From the NCBI GenBank assembly GCA_964006375.1, contig OZ023267.1, positions 29,599,869-29,663,868 of the forward strand: a stretch of DNA of 64,000 bases, in the 5' to 3' direction. The stretch is from Tillus elongatus. Taxonomy: Eukaryota > Arthropoda > Insecta > Coleoptera > Cleridae. The translations under genes and the position numbers were made by a program. A model generated the notes under the pieces. That model did not search any database. It worked only from the letters and a program-made list of their open reading frames with translations, and was not told the origin of the DNA. Below, piece by piece: positions 12,545 to 25,978 of this stretch; the stretch's first letter is position 1, and every line of letters begins with the position of its first letter.

Positions 12545-13622
12545 CGGAAATAATCGAGTAAAGTCGTCAACAAAAAGATTGGTAAAACCAACTTTTAGCA
12601 CCATTTTCAAGTAGCTGTTCCTTTTTTAAATTGATTTTTTCTTTGACGTGGTTTACGCTTCGCACTACACTTGGTCTAGATTATGCAGAACACAGTTTGT
12701 TTTTTTTTTAAGTTAAAAATTTTATTTTATACTGGGTGTACTTTTAAGCCGTGTATAAGTTGCAAAAGGTTGGTTGTCCGCCATTTTGTTTAACAAAATT
12801 ATGGTTTCCCATTATGGATAATCAGTAATCTAATATCAATATTTTTGGACATTTTCTCCCGTTTTCTGATTAAGACCTTTTAGCATTTTATACAACAAAT
12901 AAATTATAAACATTTATTTTAAAAACACTGTAATTTGGAAACACGTTGACGGATTTTGATAAGCCTCACATGGTTTGAAAGCTGTTTACTTAAGTTTTTT
13001 TCAGAATGACACTATGTTTTGCTAAATGACGTTTTTACGTTATACAGGCTGGCTAAAAAATCAATACAATTCAATATAACAATTGTTTATGTTGTTAGCC
13101 ATCGAAATTAGTACTTTCTGCTATAAGGCCATCTAGATGCAAAAAATGTCTGCATAACATTGTTGTGGATACTTGTCAAGAGAAGTTGGCTAATATTTCT
13201 TTACAAAAAATCAAGTTATCTGCTGCCAATTGTGATATGGCGACCATGATTTTTACAATTTCTTTGTTTCACACTGTATAAAATGCTAAGATTTCTTTAT
13301 AAAAAAACTGGCAAAACCGTCTAGAGATATTGATATTAGCTCAGTTATTATCCATAGTGGGAGACGATACATTGTTTTAGACAAAATGGCGGACTACCAA
13401 ACTTTGGAAACTTTTACACGGCTTTATCTTACACCCAGTATAATACGGATTTTTTATCTTTGCCAAGAAAATGTGTTATTTTGCATAATCTAGACCAAGC
13501 GTGCTTTTGCGAAGTGCAAACCACATTAAAGAAAGTCAACGTTTAAAAGGGTAACAGCTAATTGAAAATTGTGTTACAAATTGCTTTTGCCTAACTTTTT
13601 GTTGACCACTTTAGTTACTTCC
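12545..13622. mobile_element. Fold-back element with ~340-base inverted arms
   Basis: The left arm (about 12545-12895) is the reverse complement of the right arm (about 13278-13622). Paired landmarks are GGTCTAGATTATGCA (left, 12672) with TGCATAATCTAGACC (right, 13482), and TCCGCCATTTTGT (left) with ACAAAATGGCGGAC (right). About 380 bases of unrelated sequence lie between the arms. No transposase frame is present, so it is non-autonomous. Target duplications were not identified. Confidence 0.75.
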
Positions 13623-14089
13623 CTGTACAATTTGTCCGCTAGCGCGCTTATGCTTTTTGTCAGGTTAGCGTCTGCCACGAGTACAATTGGTGGTAAATAA
13701 ATATAGGTATAGTACCTAATATCTACTTCTTGTGTAACGTTTGTGTGTCGTCTCTGTTAATTAATGTTGGGATTATTTGTAGTGTCACAATTTGCGTTTA
13801 AATGAAAATAATATGTCGAATTATTATGCAGTCCGCAAGTGCATCGTGCATCGGTATTGTCCCCTAACGTCGCGGACGTGCAATGCAGTGGAGGCCTTTC
13901 GGGCAGTCTCTGCAGCAGAGATACTGGCCGATATGGAATAAAGCGAACGAACCTGGAAGTGACCTGAAGTTACAATTATTGTTTGCACGATGTCTGCTAA
14001 AGCTACCCAACATCCATGAATGGACAGCATAAGCCGGTAGTGCGCATGTGCTAGTGACTCGTCCCGCTTCTACATATTTAAGCCTCGGA
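13623..14089. other. Unassigned stretch before LINE C
   Basis: From about 13830 it becomes more GC-rich, with CpG-containing text, and could be the 5' untranslated part of LINE C. No protein is recognised. Confidence 0.35.
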
Positions 14090-15981
14090 CAGCCAAAGCC
14101 GTGATGGGCGTCAGAAGCTATAGACTAGGCTGATCATGTGACGACGACCCGGCAACTACTTTGAAAATTGCGACCTGGGATGTACATGATATGAGAGGTA
14201 AAGAAAATAAGATTGTGCAAGAGCTGAATGCACGAAAGGGTATATATTGTGCATGAGTGAGAAAACCTGAAAGGAACGCGGTGACGCAGTATTGGGGGAG
14301 TACATATGCATACGGTTCGATGCTGAAGAAAAGTCTCGTGGCAGGGAGATATGTGAAAAAATTATGAATGTCTTTCCAAGAATAATATGGGTGTGGGTGA
14401 GAACAGTCGAGTGTACGTAGAGTGTTTTTGGTTGCCTCCTATGGCCGCCACAAACGGCGAGAGGAAAAACTTTGGGAAATACACGAATGAAGTATTAGAC
14501 ATGTGTGAACCAGACGAAAGAATACTTGTTGCCGGAAATATGAATGGATGGGTAAGAATAAAGAGAAAAGAGACAGATAGTAGTATTGGGGCCGTCAGGA
14601 AATGCAAGAGTTGATGAGAATAGATACTGTTTGATGAATATATCTCTGGAAAGGGCCTGTCCATATATAATACGTTATTTAAACACAAAAATATCCACAA
14701 GTAAACATGGCAAAGGGTAGGTGTAAAAAGTATAATATACTATTATACTTTTCTTACATTGTGTATGATGAGAGACTTCGCACATTTTTAAAAGGTACTA
14801 GAGTTAAGCGAGGTACTGAATATGGGTCCGACCATTTCCTTGTGGTGTCTTAGATAAAACTGTAATATAGATGGATAAAGCGATCGAGGAAACAAAACAA
14901 GTAAGAATCAAAGTTGAGGTACTTTTAACGCCTGAGAAAGGGAAACGGTATGCCTATGTATTGGAAAAAAACCGACTGAGTTGCATGCATTATGGAACGA
15001 CTACATCAAAGGATGCAATGTGGAAAGTGGATGGACGACCCTGAAAGATATGATAATTGGATGTGCACGAGAAGGATGTGGTGTGAATGTTTTAAGGGGA
15101 ATGCGTGGTGAAATCAAAAAGTAAAGAAAGTTGTGTATGGCAAAAAAAGCATACAAAAGAATGGTGAATGCCAAAGATATGCGAGAGAAAGAGAAGCGGC
15201 GAATATTGATAGAACAAGTGAGACAACTAATTGGGATGTGCAACGTGATTTTATGACAGGAAAAAGCTGCACAAGTAATCTCACTTCAGCAGGTAGTTGA
15301 TAAATGCTTAAATGTGAGAAAGAATGTATTTTCTACATTTGTAGACTTGGAGAAAGCGTATAATACTGCAGATAGGCAGAAAATCTGTGGTATTTTGAAA
15401 GAATATGGTATGGATGATGGCCAATTCGAAGTACTAAATCGCTATATGATAGCAGAAGAGCATGTGTGAGAACTAATGGAGTGCTCAGTGACTTTTTATG
15501 ATTGAACAGGGTGTCAAACAAGGATGTGTGCTGTCTCCATGGTTATTCAACATATTCATGGGCAAGTGCATAAGAGAAGTTTGCTCCGAGACATAAGGCA
15601 TAAAAATAAATGCTTCATCTGAGGTAAAAGTGTTGTTACTGTACGCTGATGATGCAGTACTACTTAGTGAATCTGAAGGAAAATGCAGTGCGTGTTAGAA
15701 GACTGATGACAATAACAACTAAAATGAATCTATGTGTGAACGCAAAGATTAAATTTATAGTGTTTGATAAAGAGGGTGAAACGAGTAATTGCAGACTCTT
15801 GTTAAATGGTAATCTAGTAGAGAAAGTAAAGGAATTTAGATACTCAGGAAGACTGTTTTCAAACAACGGATGAATATATGATGTTTCAAAAAGTAGGGTA
15901 AATGCAGACAGAAAGGTGCTGGGAGCTTTAGCCACTGTAGCGAACAGTGAATGATTATCTATGGGCCAATGTGGCTGTATA
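14090..15981 (+). mobile_element. LINE C, endonuclease and reverse transcriptase (5' part)
   Basis: Pieces of an apurinic-type endonuclease read KIATWDVHDMRGKENKIVQE near 14166, then ERILVAGNMNGWVR near 14519 and GTEYGSDHFLVV near 14812 (the SDH catalytic motif). The reverse transcriptase follows with EKAYNTADRQKICGILKEYG, GVKQGCVLSPWLFNIFMGK and the catalytic LLYADDAVLLSESE at about 15638. Many stops and shifts show it is dead. A Tc1/mariner element is inserted at the TA at 15980-15981. RTE or CR1-like placement is unresolved. Confidence 0.8.
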
Positions 15982-17775
15982 CAGTGCCCGTTTAAAGTAC
16001 CCCACACCCCCACCCCCAAGCGTTTAAACTACATGGTATATCGCAACCAAATTTATAGCGCTCAAATAAGATGTACCAGCCTACGATTTTATGGAAAAAG
16101 GACTGCTGGAAGTTTAAAATGGGTGGAGAAGCGCCATCTTGAATTCATTTTTGAATGGAACACGTCATATATTAATCTGTTTTCGAAATGTTCCCATAAT
16201 TGTGAACATTTCTCTTAGAAACACTTTTTTCCTAAATTTCATTACTAATTTTTAGTTAAATCCCTGGATGAATTCGACAAATAATAGGTGTCAAGATACT
16301 TTATTAGGGATGAACAGTACCGGTTACCAAAAATCTACAAGCTTGCGAATGTGTTCTGTAAATTCACAATCAAAACAAATTAGTTGGTTGAAAAAACGAT
16401 TTATTTATTTTTGAATAATAACAGTTTTATTTCAAACCAACATTTATTTCATCAATTGTTCGAAGTACCCCTCTCCTAAATCTTGACAATAAAGTGCCCT
16501 ATTATAAATTGCTTCTCACATTGATGAAAGTCTGTTCTTATATTACTTCACATGTTTCTCTTATTCTGCGTTTTATTTCACATGTTGGCCATATAAAACC
16601 ACACTAAAACACGAATGTTGCTTTCAGTCAAGATTGAAAACAATAGTTGTCATGGAAATATCTTATTTATTGTCAACCTTAATTGTTAACTGTCAAATAG
16701 TACGTTGAAACCCTTAAATATTTAATGAAAACTGTGACTATGGCTCGTACTTTAACCGATAAATTTGAAGCAGTGTTGATTTCTGGAGAAGCTGGAAGAA
16801 ATTTTCATCTAGCAGTCCGGATGTTTAATGATAGATTTCTTGAGAAGCTTATTTCGAGGTCGTATTTAGGCAAACTTGTAAATAAACTGCAAACAACTGA
16901 TACGCTGAAAAATGCGCCAAGATCAGGAAGACCTCCTCTTTCAGAAGAACAAAAGTTCACATTATTGCTGAAATGGTAATCAATGCCACTCAGTCAACGT
17001 CTGCAGTTGCTGAATCCTATGAAGTAAGTGTGAAAACTGCCCAAAGAGTTCTCAAGAGTTCTCAAGTTTCATCGCTACAAAATGAGAGTCCTGCATACTC
17101 TCACGGAACACGATCCAGCTCGGAGAGTTGAATTTTGTGTGGTTAACAGGAAGAATTGAAAAGGAACGAGGCTTACTGAAACGTGTATGTTTTTCAGACG
17201 AATGCAAGTTTTTTTCGTAATGGAAAAGTCAACAAGAACAACGTACGATACTGGAGCGATACTAATCTGCATATTTTGAGACAGGAACATGCCCAGTTTC
17301 CTGAAAAAGTGAATGTTTGGGCGGGGATTTTGTTCGATACTGTTCATCCCTAATAAACTCTCTTGATGTCTCTTATTTGTCAAATTCATCCAGAGATTTA
17401 ACAAAAAATTAATGATAAAATTTCAGTTCTCAAAATGTTTACCGGAAGTGACCAAAATCAATATTTCACTTTTAACACGAAATGTCACTTTTCATACATT
17501 AATGTTTCGAAAAAGATCAAAGTTATGAAGGACGTGTATCTAAGAGGAATATTCGCAATTATGAGAAGATTTCGAAAAAAGAATAATATACGGGGTATTC
17601 TATTCAAAAAAGTAATTCAAGATGGCGCTTCGCCGCCATTTTAAAACTTCCATCAGTCCTTTTTCCATAAAATCGTAGGGTTGCACATCCTATTTGAGCC
17701 CTCTAAACTTGGTTGCAATTTGGTTGCAAGTGGTTCAAAACTTAATAGAGGGGAACGAACTTTAGACGGGCACTG
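15982..17775 (+). mobile_element. Tc1/mariner-type element with long TIRs, inside LINE C
   Basis: The ends CAGTGCCCGT and ACGGGCACTG are flanked by TA on both sides (15980-15981 and 17776-17777), the Tc1/mariner target duplication. The inverted arms are long: about 15982-16320 and 17335-17775, sharing TACGATTTTATGGAAAAAGG. The right arm is about 100 bases longer. Inside, an ATG at 16740 opens an N-terminal HTH domain (ISGEAGRNFHLAVRMFNDRF, NAPRSGRPPLSEEQKF). Later decayed pieces include VCFSDECKF, the first catalytic Asp. The second and third catalytic parts are missing, so it is non-autonomous. Confidence 0.85.
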
Positions 17776-18316
17776 TATAACAGCGTACTGGTACCGACTC
17801 TTCTATATGAGCCTGAAAGTTGAGTGTGTCAGGCAAAGCATGTAATAAATTGAATGCTCTTGCGATGGACTCCCTGAGGCAGGTGACGGGTAAGTAAAGG
17901 GAAGACAAGAATTAGAAATGATTGGGTTCTTAGCGAATATTATGTAGAAATGTCTACTGAAAGTAAGTATGAGAGCACATGCACAATAGGCCAAGGACTG
18001 CAGGGCTATCGGGGCGATAAAGCCGCGGACGAGTCCTGAGGGAGAATGATATAATGACAAGTAGAAATTATAGAGAGCATGTAAATGGCGAGACAGCCGC
18101 TGGAAGACCCATTAAAGCTTAGTCGGATGTTGTGGGTGATATATTAAAGAAATAGATCAGAAGTTTATGTAAAAGAAGAGTGGGTATGAAAAAATGTAGA
18201 AGAAGCAGAAATGGCTTAACAGGACAAGTGTATGGAGAAACATTGTTGATTAATAGCATAGGCTTTGTGGTGGGCCCACCCCTTTATAGGAATTCCGTGA
18301 CTGTAGTAGTAGTAGA
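17776..18316 (+). mobile_element. LINE C, 3' part after the insertion
   Basis: The LINE C frame resumes at once with VLVPTLLYEPES and ALAMDSLRQVTG, the region after the RT domain. It ends near 18316 with a short GTAGTAGTAGTAG tail. Text around 17990-18040 (GCACAATAGGCCAAGG...GGACGAGTCCTGAGGG) also occurs at 38205-38270 next to an RNase H-type LINE fragment. Confidence 0.7.
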
Positions 18317-19537
<1,221 letters not shown>

Positions 19538-19955
19538 ACTTAAAACTTTTGACCCCAATAAATTTTTATTAAAAACTAGTATTAAATAATTTTAATTTGA
19601 AATACATATTATCAATGAATCTAAAAAATCAAGTATTATCTGTAATTAAAATTGCATATAAGGATTTGAATACATTGCACTAATCTGACAAAATAATACT
19701 AAAATTCTGTATGAAAATTTACTAAAAGAGTCTTTCTTCCCTCGTGCATTTTTAAATGAAAACTATTAAATTAAAATTTGGTTGAAAAATACACCCATTA
19801 CATCTGAAATAAATCAGATTATTAAGTATTATTCAAATAACAAAGATTTTCATACAAAAACTTAAGGAAAGTCGAGGTGTGAAGGCGACATTAAATTCTA
19901 CACAATGTGCATTAAAAAAAAAAAACAGCTTGCTTTAACGCCAAGCAAAACTTAC

Positions 19956-21280
19956 CTATCAGGAGTATATCCTTTACCATAATGTCGATCATCTGGACTC
20001 TGTGAACCTTTTGAATCTGGCTCTTCGCGCCTTAATTGTGGCTCTTCGCGCCTTGATTGTGGCTCTTCGCGCCTTGAATGTGACTCTTCGCGCCTTGAAT
20101 AAGACTCTTCGCGCCTTAGATGTGACTCTTCGCGTCTTGGACGTGGCTCTTCGCGCCTTGAATACGGCTCTTCGCGCCTTGAATATGACTCTTCACGCCT
20201 TGAATATGACTCTTCACGCCTTGAATATGGATCTTCACGCCTTGATTGTGAATCTTCACGCTTTGAATATGGACCTTCACGCCTTGAATGTGTATCTTCA
20301 CGCCTCGAATGTGTATCTTCACGCCTCGAATGTGTATCTTCACGCCTTGAATGTGGATCTTCTCGCTTCGAAGATGGCTCTTCTCGTTTTGAAGATGACC
20401 CTTCACGCTTTGAAAGTGGCTCTTCACGCTTTAAAGGTGGCTCTTCACGCTTTAAAGCTGGCTCTTCACGCTTTGAACGTTGTTCTTCACGTGTTGGTTG
20501 TGATTCTTCATCTGAACTCATGGACAGTACCCTTTTCCTGAACTTGTCCCTTGACGTTCTGAACCTAACTTGATCCCTGTTAGCATCACGAATCCTCTGG
20601 AACTCATCTAAATCCCGTTGCTTACGTTCTCTTTCTTCCCTTTCCTTTATCTCCCTTGCCTCTTTAATACTCCTTTCTCGCAGTTCACGTTCTTCACGTT
20701 CCATTTCAAGTTTCTTTCGCTCAAGTTCAGCTATTTTTGCTTTTTCGGCGTCATGTTTCTGTTTCATCCGATCTTTCAGATTGTCAAATAACTTTTTCTC
20801 CTTTTCTGGGGGCTGACTAATTGTCATCCACTGACTTATTAAGTTATCATCACTTTGCTTGGCCTTTTGAATTTCCTCCTCCTTTTTCTTGTGCTCTTCA
20901 ACTAAACGTCCCAACATTTCCCATTTATCAGAAAGGTCTTCATTCATGATATTCTCAACTTTAACGTTCCTCATTGCCACTCTGATGCTTCGGCTTTTGT
21001 CATCATTTTCACCTTCCGTGGATGAATCTGAAGAACTAGAAGTATCACTTGAATCAGATGAGTGTTTCCTGCGTCTTTTCGAGTGTTTCTTTCTCTTTTT
21101 CTCCTTTACGGATTTCTCTAACGAAGAACGTTTGTCGCGCCGTTTCTTCTTCTTTTTAGGTTCGAGCAAATCTTCCTCCTCCGATTGAGACGATTGATGC
21201 AGCTTATCACTTCGTGACAATGCTTTCTCCCTGTCTTTGAGCCACTCCATTTCCCAGTGCGGGTTTTGATCAACGAAATT
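19956..21280 (-). CDS. Zinc-finger gene, exon 7 (basic region and 7-residue repeats)
   Basis: This is the largest exon, 1325 bases. Its acceptor (TTTATTCTAG) lies just beyond 21280, and its donor GTAAG is at 19955-19951. It starts NFVDQNPHWEMEWLKDREKA, directly continuing the second zinc finger. It then has Lys/Arg/Ser-rich clusters (KKKKKRRDKR, KKHSKRRRKHSSDSSD) typical of nuclear proteins with SR-like segments, a long charged helix rich in ERKKLEMEREERELRERS, and 23 tandem units of seven residues (for example SRREDTH, SRREEPY) at 20491-20009. It ends in phase 2 (GAT AG), completed by G of the last exon. Confidence 0.9.
20009..20491 (-). repeat. 21-base coding tandem repeat, 23 units
   Basis: 483 bases equal exactly 23 units of 21 bases. 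Each encodes the core R-E-E/D/G-x-x-x-K/R. Units toward the 5' end of the message carry KREEP, the middle ones RREDTHS (three identical in a row), the later ones RREESYS or RREEP. The frame is unbroken, so protein sequence has been kept while copy number expanded. Confidence 0.95.
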
Positions 21281-21428
21281 CTAGAATAAACAGCAGATAA
21301 GCTTGATGTTTAAATAAAGATAGTATGTGATAAAACTAATGACTACGAAGGACCAACAAAAATACTCTTGTTACCCCAGTTTCTAAATATATTTCCCATA
21401 AGCAAAGAAAATTAATGTTTACACTTAC

Positions 21429-21547
21429 AGCATAATTCTGGAAATGTGCTTGTGATTTTAAATGGTGGGATGCACAGTGCAAGTCTCCTATCCAAGTATC
21501 ACATAGCTTACAATACCAGGAGGGCGATGAAATGAAAAACTGCAATC
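21429..21547 (-). CDS. Zinc-finger gene, exon 6 (second zinc finger)
   Basis: 119 bases, with acceptor TTTTAG before 21547 and donor GTAAGT at 21428-21423. The split first codon is Gly. It encodes LQFFISSPSWYCKLCDTWIG and then DLHCASHHLKSQAHFQNYA. The spacing Cys-x2-Cys ... His-x5-His fits a U1/matrin-type C2H2 finger, which generally binds RNA. The following intron is only 148 bases; the preceding one (4987 bases) is nearly all transposon. Confidence 0.9.
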
Positions 21548-21772
21548 CTAAAATTAATTTAAAAAAAAAGTTTGAGGTCCTTAACAATAACGTGATTTAT
21601 ATACAGACGGCGTGTCCTGCGAACTTGGACTGTTAGCTGTGTATCAGGAACTACGCTGATTTGAAATCTGGAAATTTCTAAAGGTACGTTTTCTATCATT
21701 ATCTGTTCAAAGAAAATATTTATAGCTTCAGATCGTTTCTGGTTATACCAGAAGTAAAGACCAACTTATTTA

Positions 21773-23530
21773 TTTATTGAATACATGCCCAACAGGATAA
21801 TCCCATTAATAGGGCACCATACAAAAAGAACAATATGTAACAATATGAACAAAAAATACTTCTAAAAACAAAACTAAAATACCGTGCAAAACATCACAAG
21901 GCAGAAAATCCACAAAACAGTACATGTAATGGCCACCCTACGAATAACTGCAGCCTTATCCGAATAGAAGTCGCAAAAGTTTGCATTGTCATTAAAGTCG
22001 GAGCTCATTGTATACACAGGTGATTTCATATACGAGTTAGTCCTTGGTATTGCAGGCTTAAACACTCTCACCACCCTAGATGCAGCCTGTGGAACTGCGA
22101 AATTTAATTGCATCAATAAGTCTGGACAATCAACTTTATCATGAAACAAGTTATGCAGGAACATCACAGATGCAACTTTTATACGTGAACACAAACTGGG
22201 TATCCCCTCAACTTCAAGCAGGATGCTGTAATTGTTTGAATATGTCCAATGAAACTTAAATGTTCATCATATACAATGCCAAGATCCCTGTGCGTTTCAG
22301 TCCTAGCCAATGGTACACCACCCACTTTGTAGGGAAAAGCTATACGGCTGGTTTTTCTAGTGTAGGTCATCACTTTGCACTTCCGAGACATTTAATTCAA
22401 GTCTGTTCTCAACACACCACAGCTGCAAGTTGTCAACGTCTACCTGGAGTCTTGAACAGTCACCAATATCGTGAACTGGAGTATAATTTGAGATCATCAG
22501 CAAATAATAGATGATTACCAGAAATTACAGAGCTTATGTCATTTATAAATAACAAAAAGAGGAGTGGGCCAAGATTGGAACCCTGTGGAAGGCCGGAGCT
22601 AGCAGTGAAGGGTTCAGACTTAAATCCATTATAAAAAACATATTGCACACAGTTAGTCAAGTTGGATCCAAAGAATGCTATCAGCTGTCCATCAAGGCCT
22701 GCCAAATGCAGCTTGTACAGAAGTGTTGAGTGGTCAACACGATCGAACGCTTTGGAGAAGTATGTATAAATGACATCCACCTGACCCAGTCGATCCGAAG
22801 CTTCTCTTACATACTATGTGAACAGGGATAAATTCGTTAGTGTTGAGCGCTCCTCCATAAACCTATGCTGGTGTTATGACAAGCGACACTTCACGGCAGG
22901 ATAAATACGACCATACACAACTGCCTCCAAAATTTTTGCAAAATTACATAGGATAGCCATAGGCCTGTAGTTGCTGACCCTCGATCGGTCCCCAGACTTA
23001 AAAACAGGACATATCTGAGCAACCTTCCGAACCTCAGGGAAGCACTGTGTGTGCAGCGACAAGTTAAATAGGGTTCTGAGAGGTTTGAGAAGAGCATGCG
23101 CACAGTCCTTAATCAGGAAGGATGGCACCAAATCTGGTCCAGCAGTAAACTTGTTCTTGAGCTTCTTGATGGCTTTAAGAATTTCCTTATCACCAATCAC
23201 TATCACACTGACTGCCATATGCGATGGTCCAGAGGTATCCACCAGTTCAGTGATGTATTGAGGATGATCCAAAACAGCTAACAATTGTTTGAGGCTTATT
23301 ATAAACCATGCCATTTTCGTCAGACACAGTAATTGGAACGTTACTTGCTCGCCTCCTTTCCTGTATGCGAGACCAAAATCTAGAGGGATCAACCTTAAGA
23401 GACTCTTCAGTTCCACGGACATACTCAGCATATGCCGCTCGTAGCTTGTTTTTAACTATAGATCTAAGAAGACTATACACTGCATGATCACTGTCACGTT
23501 TATGCCTCCTATATCTTGCATAGCACCTCT
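21773..23530 (-). mobile_element. LINE A copy 3, longest copy
   Basis: From 23530 down the minus strand reads EYVRGTEESLKVDPSRFWSR, then GDRSRVSNYRPMAILCNFAK, TYFSKAFDRVDHSTLLYKLH, SSGLPQGSNLGPLLFLLFIN, and the catalytic LLFADDLKLYSSS. A segment of the C-terminal region is deleted near 22200 and frameshifts occur near 22460 and 22870. The 3' tail ends at about 21775. The sequence reaches further 5' than the other copies but still lacks an endonuclease. Confidence 0.85.
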
Positions 23531-24186
23531 CCTTATTTTTTATATCATTTATTATTTTCTTATTTTAAATATAAACACCTATATATTATTACATTTTTAG
23601 ATTCTGTCATAATTCAATATGACTTTATGTACCATAGTTTGTACTTAACTCCAATAGTTTCCAAAATATGGTGACCTCAAGACAAAAATTGAGATCTGAA
23701 GAGGTTTAATAACTGAGTTTTAACTCTTTAGCTAAAATTTTCTTATATCTTCATGCTGAAATACTTATTGACCACAAGTAGTTGGGAGTTCCAGAGAAAA
23801 TTATACAGGGTGCTCCTAAAACAATATTATTTTTTAGAAGGTTCAAACAACCGTAACTTGAATTTTACAAATGAAACAGCCTGTTTATTATTACATATTT
23901 GAATTCTGCTTTTAATTGTGGACAGAAACATTCCATATTTTTTATAGTATGTTTGCATCTTAATCAAAATATTTTATTATTTTGTGAATAAATCGACAGG
24001 GGAAAATGCATCCACCCTGGAAAAAAAAACTTTCAGTTTAATGGTAAATACCAATGGTAATTTTAAAAATATCCCGAAAAGTACATATGGGAAAATAAAA
24101 CAACCCTTTCTAGTTTTATGTGCCCAGAGCTGTCAAACTATTGCCCTTAACAAGATTGCCACGGAACGCTTTTTTGTTTTAATTTT

Positions 24187-25428
24187 CAACACCACGAGGG
24201 CTTATAGCCTAAATACTATCATACCGTGGGCGGCGACAAGGAGGAAACAGGCAACTTGTTAATTCTGGACTTGAACGTTTGGAGGTTCGGGGGAGGAGGA
24301 AAATCATGTGCCGGCAAGAAATTCCACAACTTGGAAGCCCTCGGGACAAAAGAGCGGGCATAACAAGATGTTCTATGTCTGGTGACCTGGACAGTAAAAG
24401 GGTGCATTCGCTCTGTTTCCTTGGTATATCTGTTGGGGGCAGCAGGTAGAGGAGCTATGGAAGAAAGCTCCTCTGAGCAGTGCCCGTGCAGATATCTATA
24501 AAAGAGAGAGAGAGAGGGAGGTCACCAACGGCACGTCGGTGGGCAAGGGATGGCAGCTTTGGGTGAGGTATAGCTCTCTTCTGAATGGAGTCCAGAATAG
24601 CGAGTGTAGAAGCGGCAGCGGCACCCCAGATGTGGGAGCCGTATTCGAGGTTTGGCCTTATTTGTGAAGTATATAAGGTATAGAGATTAGCTGGTGAAAA
24701 GTATTTGCGAGCCCGGAAGAGGAAACCTAATTTCTTAGCAGCCGTTTCTGCAATTGATGTGACATGGTGGTGCCAACAGAAATGCCAACAAGTGAAAAGG
24801 ACTCATTGCTTTGAATAACTTGGTTGTTCATTGTGATGGGTCTAGGGCTGGTGTATCTCTTATGAGAAAGAAAGCAAGACTGAGATTTGGTGAGGTTGAA
24901 TTGTACAAGATTTCTACTTCCCCAGTCTAATATTTTGTTGGGGATCCACACAGACAGAACCCTCCATGAGTCTGCGATCCTCATCTAATTGGGCTAAAGA
25001 GACAGGCTTAGAATATTGCATATTTGAGTGGAGGGTGCTCTCGTCCACGTAACTGTGCACTGGGTTGGATGTGCTAGAGAGGAGGTCATTGATGTGGAGA
25101 AGAAACAAAGTAGGGGCTAAAGCTGAACCTTGAGGAACTCCTGCATTAATTGGATACAGTTTAGAGGAATGGCCACCCACGACAACAGAAATGCTCCGGT
25201 TGGAGAGGAAATTTGCTGTCCAGGTACAGAGTTTTGGTGGTAGGCCATAGGCCGGAAGTTTATTAAGCACCACTGCATGCCAGACCTGGTCGAATGCTTT
25301 GGATATGTCTAGAGCGACAATTTGGGATTCACTGTGTAGTTCCATAGACTTGTTCAAAGAATGGGTGACAAAGGAAAGGAGGTCGGCAGTTGATCTGCGC
25401 TGACGGAATCCATACTTGCTTACATCAA
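24187..25428 (-). mobile_element. LINE D copy 1, broken
   Basis: The minus strand reads VALDISKAFDQVWHAVVLNK, NAGVPQGSALAPTLFLLHIN and, degraded, SYVDESTLHSN where copy 2 has the catalytic SYADDSTLHSN. The second Asp of the box is therefore altered to Glu and the first Ala-Asp to Val-Asp. Frameshifts follow near 24960 and 24760. The 3' end, rich in CCACGAGGGCTTATAGCC on the plus strand, matches copies 2 and 3. Confidence 0.85.
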
Positions 25429-25513
25429 CTTGTTATTTTTGGCGGATTATAAATCTAAGGAAAGAACAACTTATTTCATAAACAGTTGACTCTAAAAATT
25501 CAAGAGTTTGAGG

Positions 25514-25978
25514 TTAGCTTCTTTCGGGAAGCACTGTTGAGTAGATACAAATTGCTTCGTCAATTTCAGAACTGGCAGCAAAATTTGAAGGTAACACACC
25601 AGATAGGGCCGATACTACTTTACAGTGCTTCGTAAACCTTTTAATCAATTGTTTAAATGTATGTTCAAGGAATGGGATGAATAAATTTATTTTGTAATAT
25701 GTGCATATATCCGATGCAGGAATGTTAGAGTGGTTTAACTGTCTTCTGACGACGTGTGGTATCCGCAGTATACCAACATTTTCTTTAAGTAAAACGTTCG
25801 CTTCTTCATACAAGCGGAGATACTCGTAGTCAGCATTGTTTCTAAGAAGTTGCAAGGTATTAATAACATCATCCACGTGGCCGAATGCTGTAATGATGCC
25901 GGTGTTAATTGCTTGTAATTGTTTTGACAGCAACAATGTAGAGCTCATGAATTTTTGGGGTGGGGGGGTTGAACCCAA
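25514..25978 (-). pseudogene. hAT-superfamily-like transposase fragment
   Basis: A 154-codon open frame reads VDDVINTLQLLRNNADYEYL, RIPHVVRRQLNHSNIPASD and YYKINLFIPFLEHTFKQLI. The pattern arg-gln...asn-x-pro...Tyr-Tyr...Phe-Ile-Pro-Phe-Leu-Asp/Glu is typical of hAT-derived proteins annotated as 52 kDa repressor or zinc-finger MYM-type like. The catalytic residues and the C-terminal dimerisation domain are not present. It lies inside the TIR transposon at 21604-26439 and is probably part of it. A domesticated host gene is unlikely. Confidence 0.6.

Noticed and set aside
20009..20491. CRISPR-like regular array
   Set aside because: The units are contiguous with no unique spacers, lie in a coding exon and the DNA is eukaryotic.
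20002..20541. 179-codon plus-strand frame rich in Leu, Ala and Asn
   Set aside because: It is the antisense shadow of the 21-base coding repeat of the zinc-finger gene.
25514..25978. Domesticated hAT-like gene
   Set aside because: Only a fragment without catalytic or dimerisation parts, lying inside a TIR element, with no sign of splicing to other exons.
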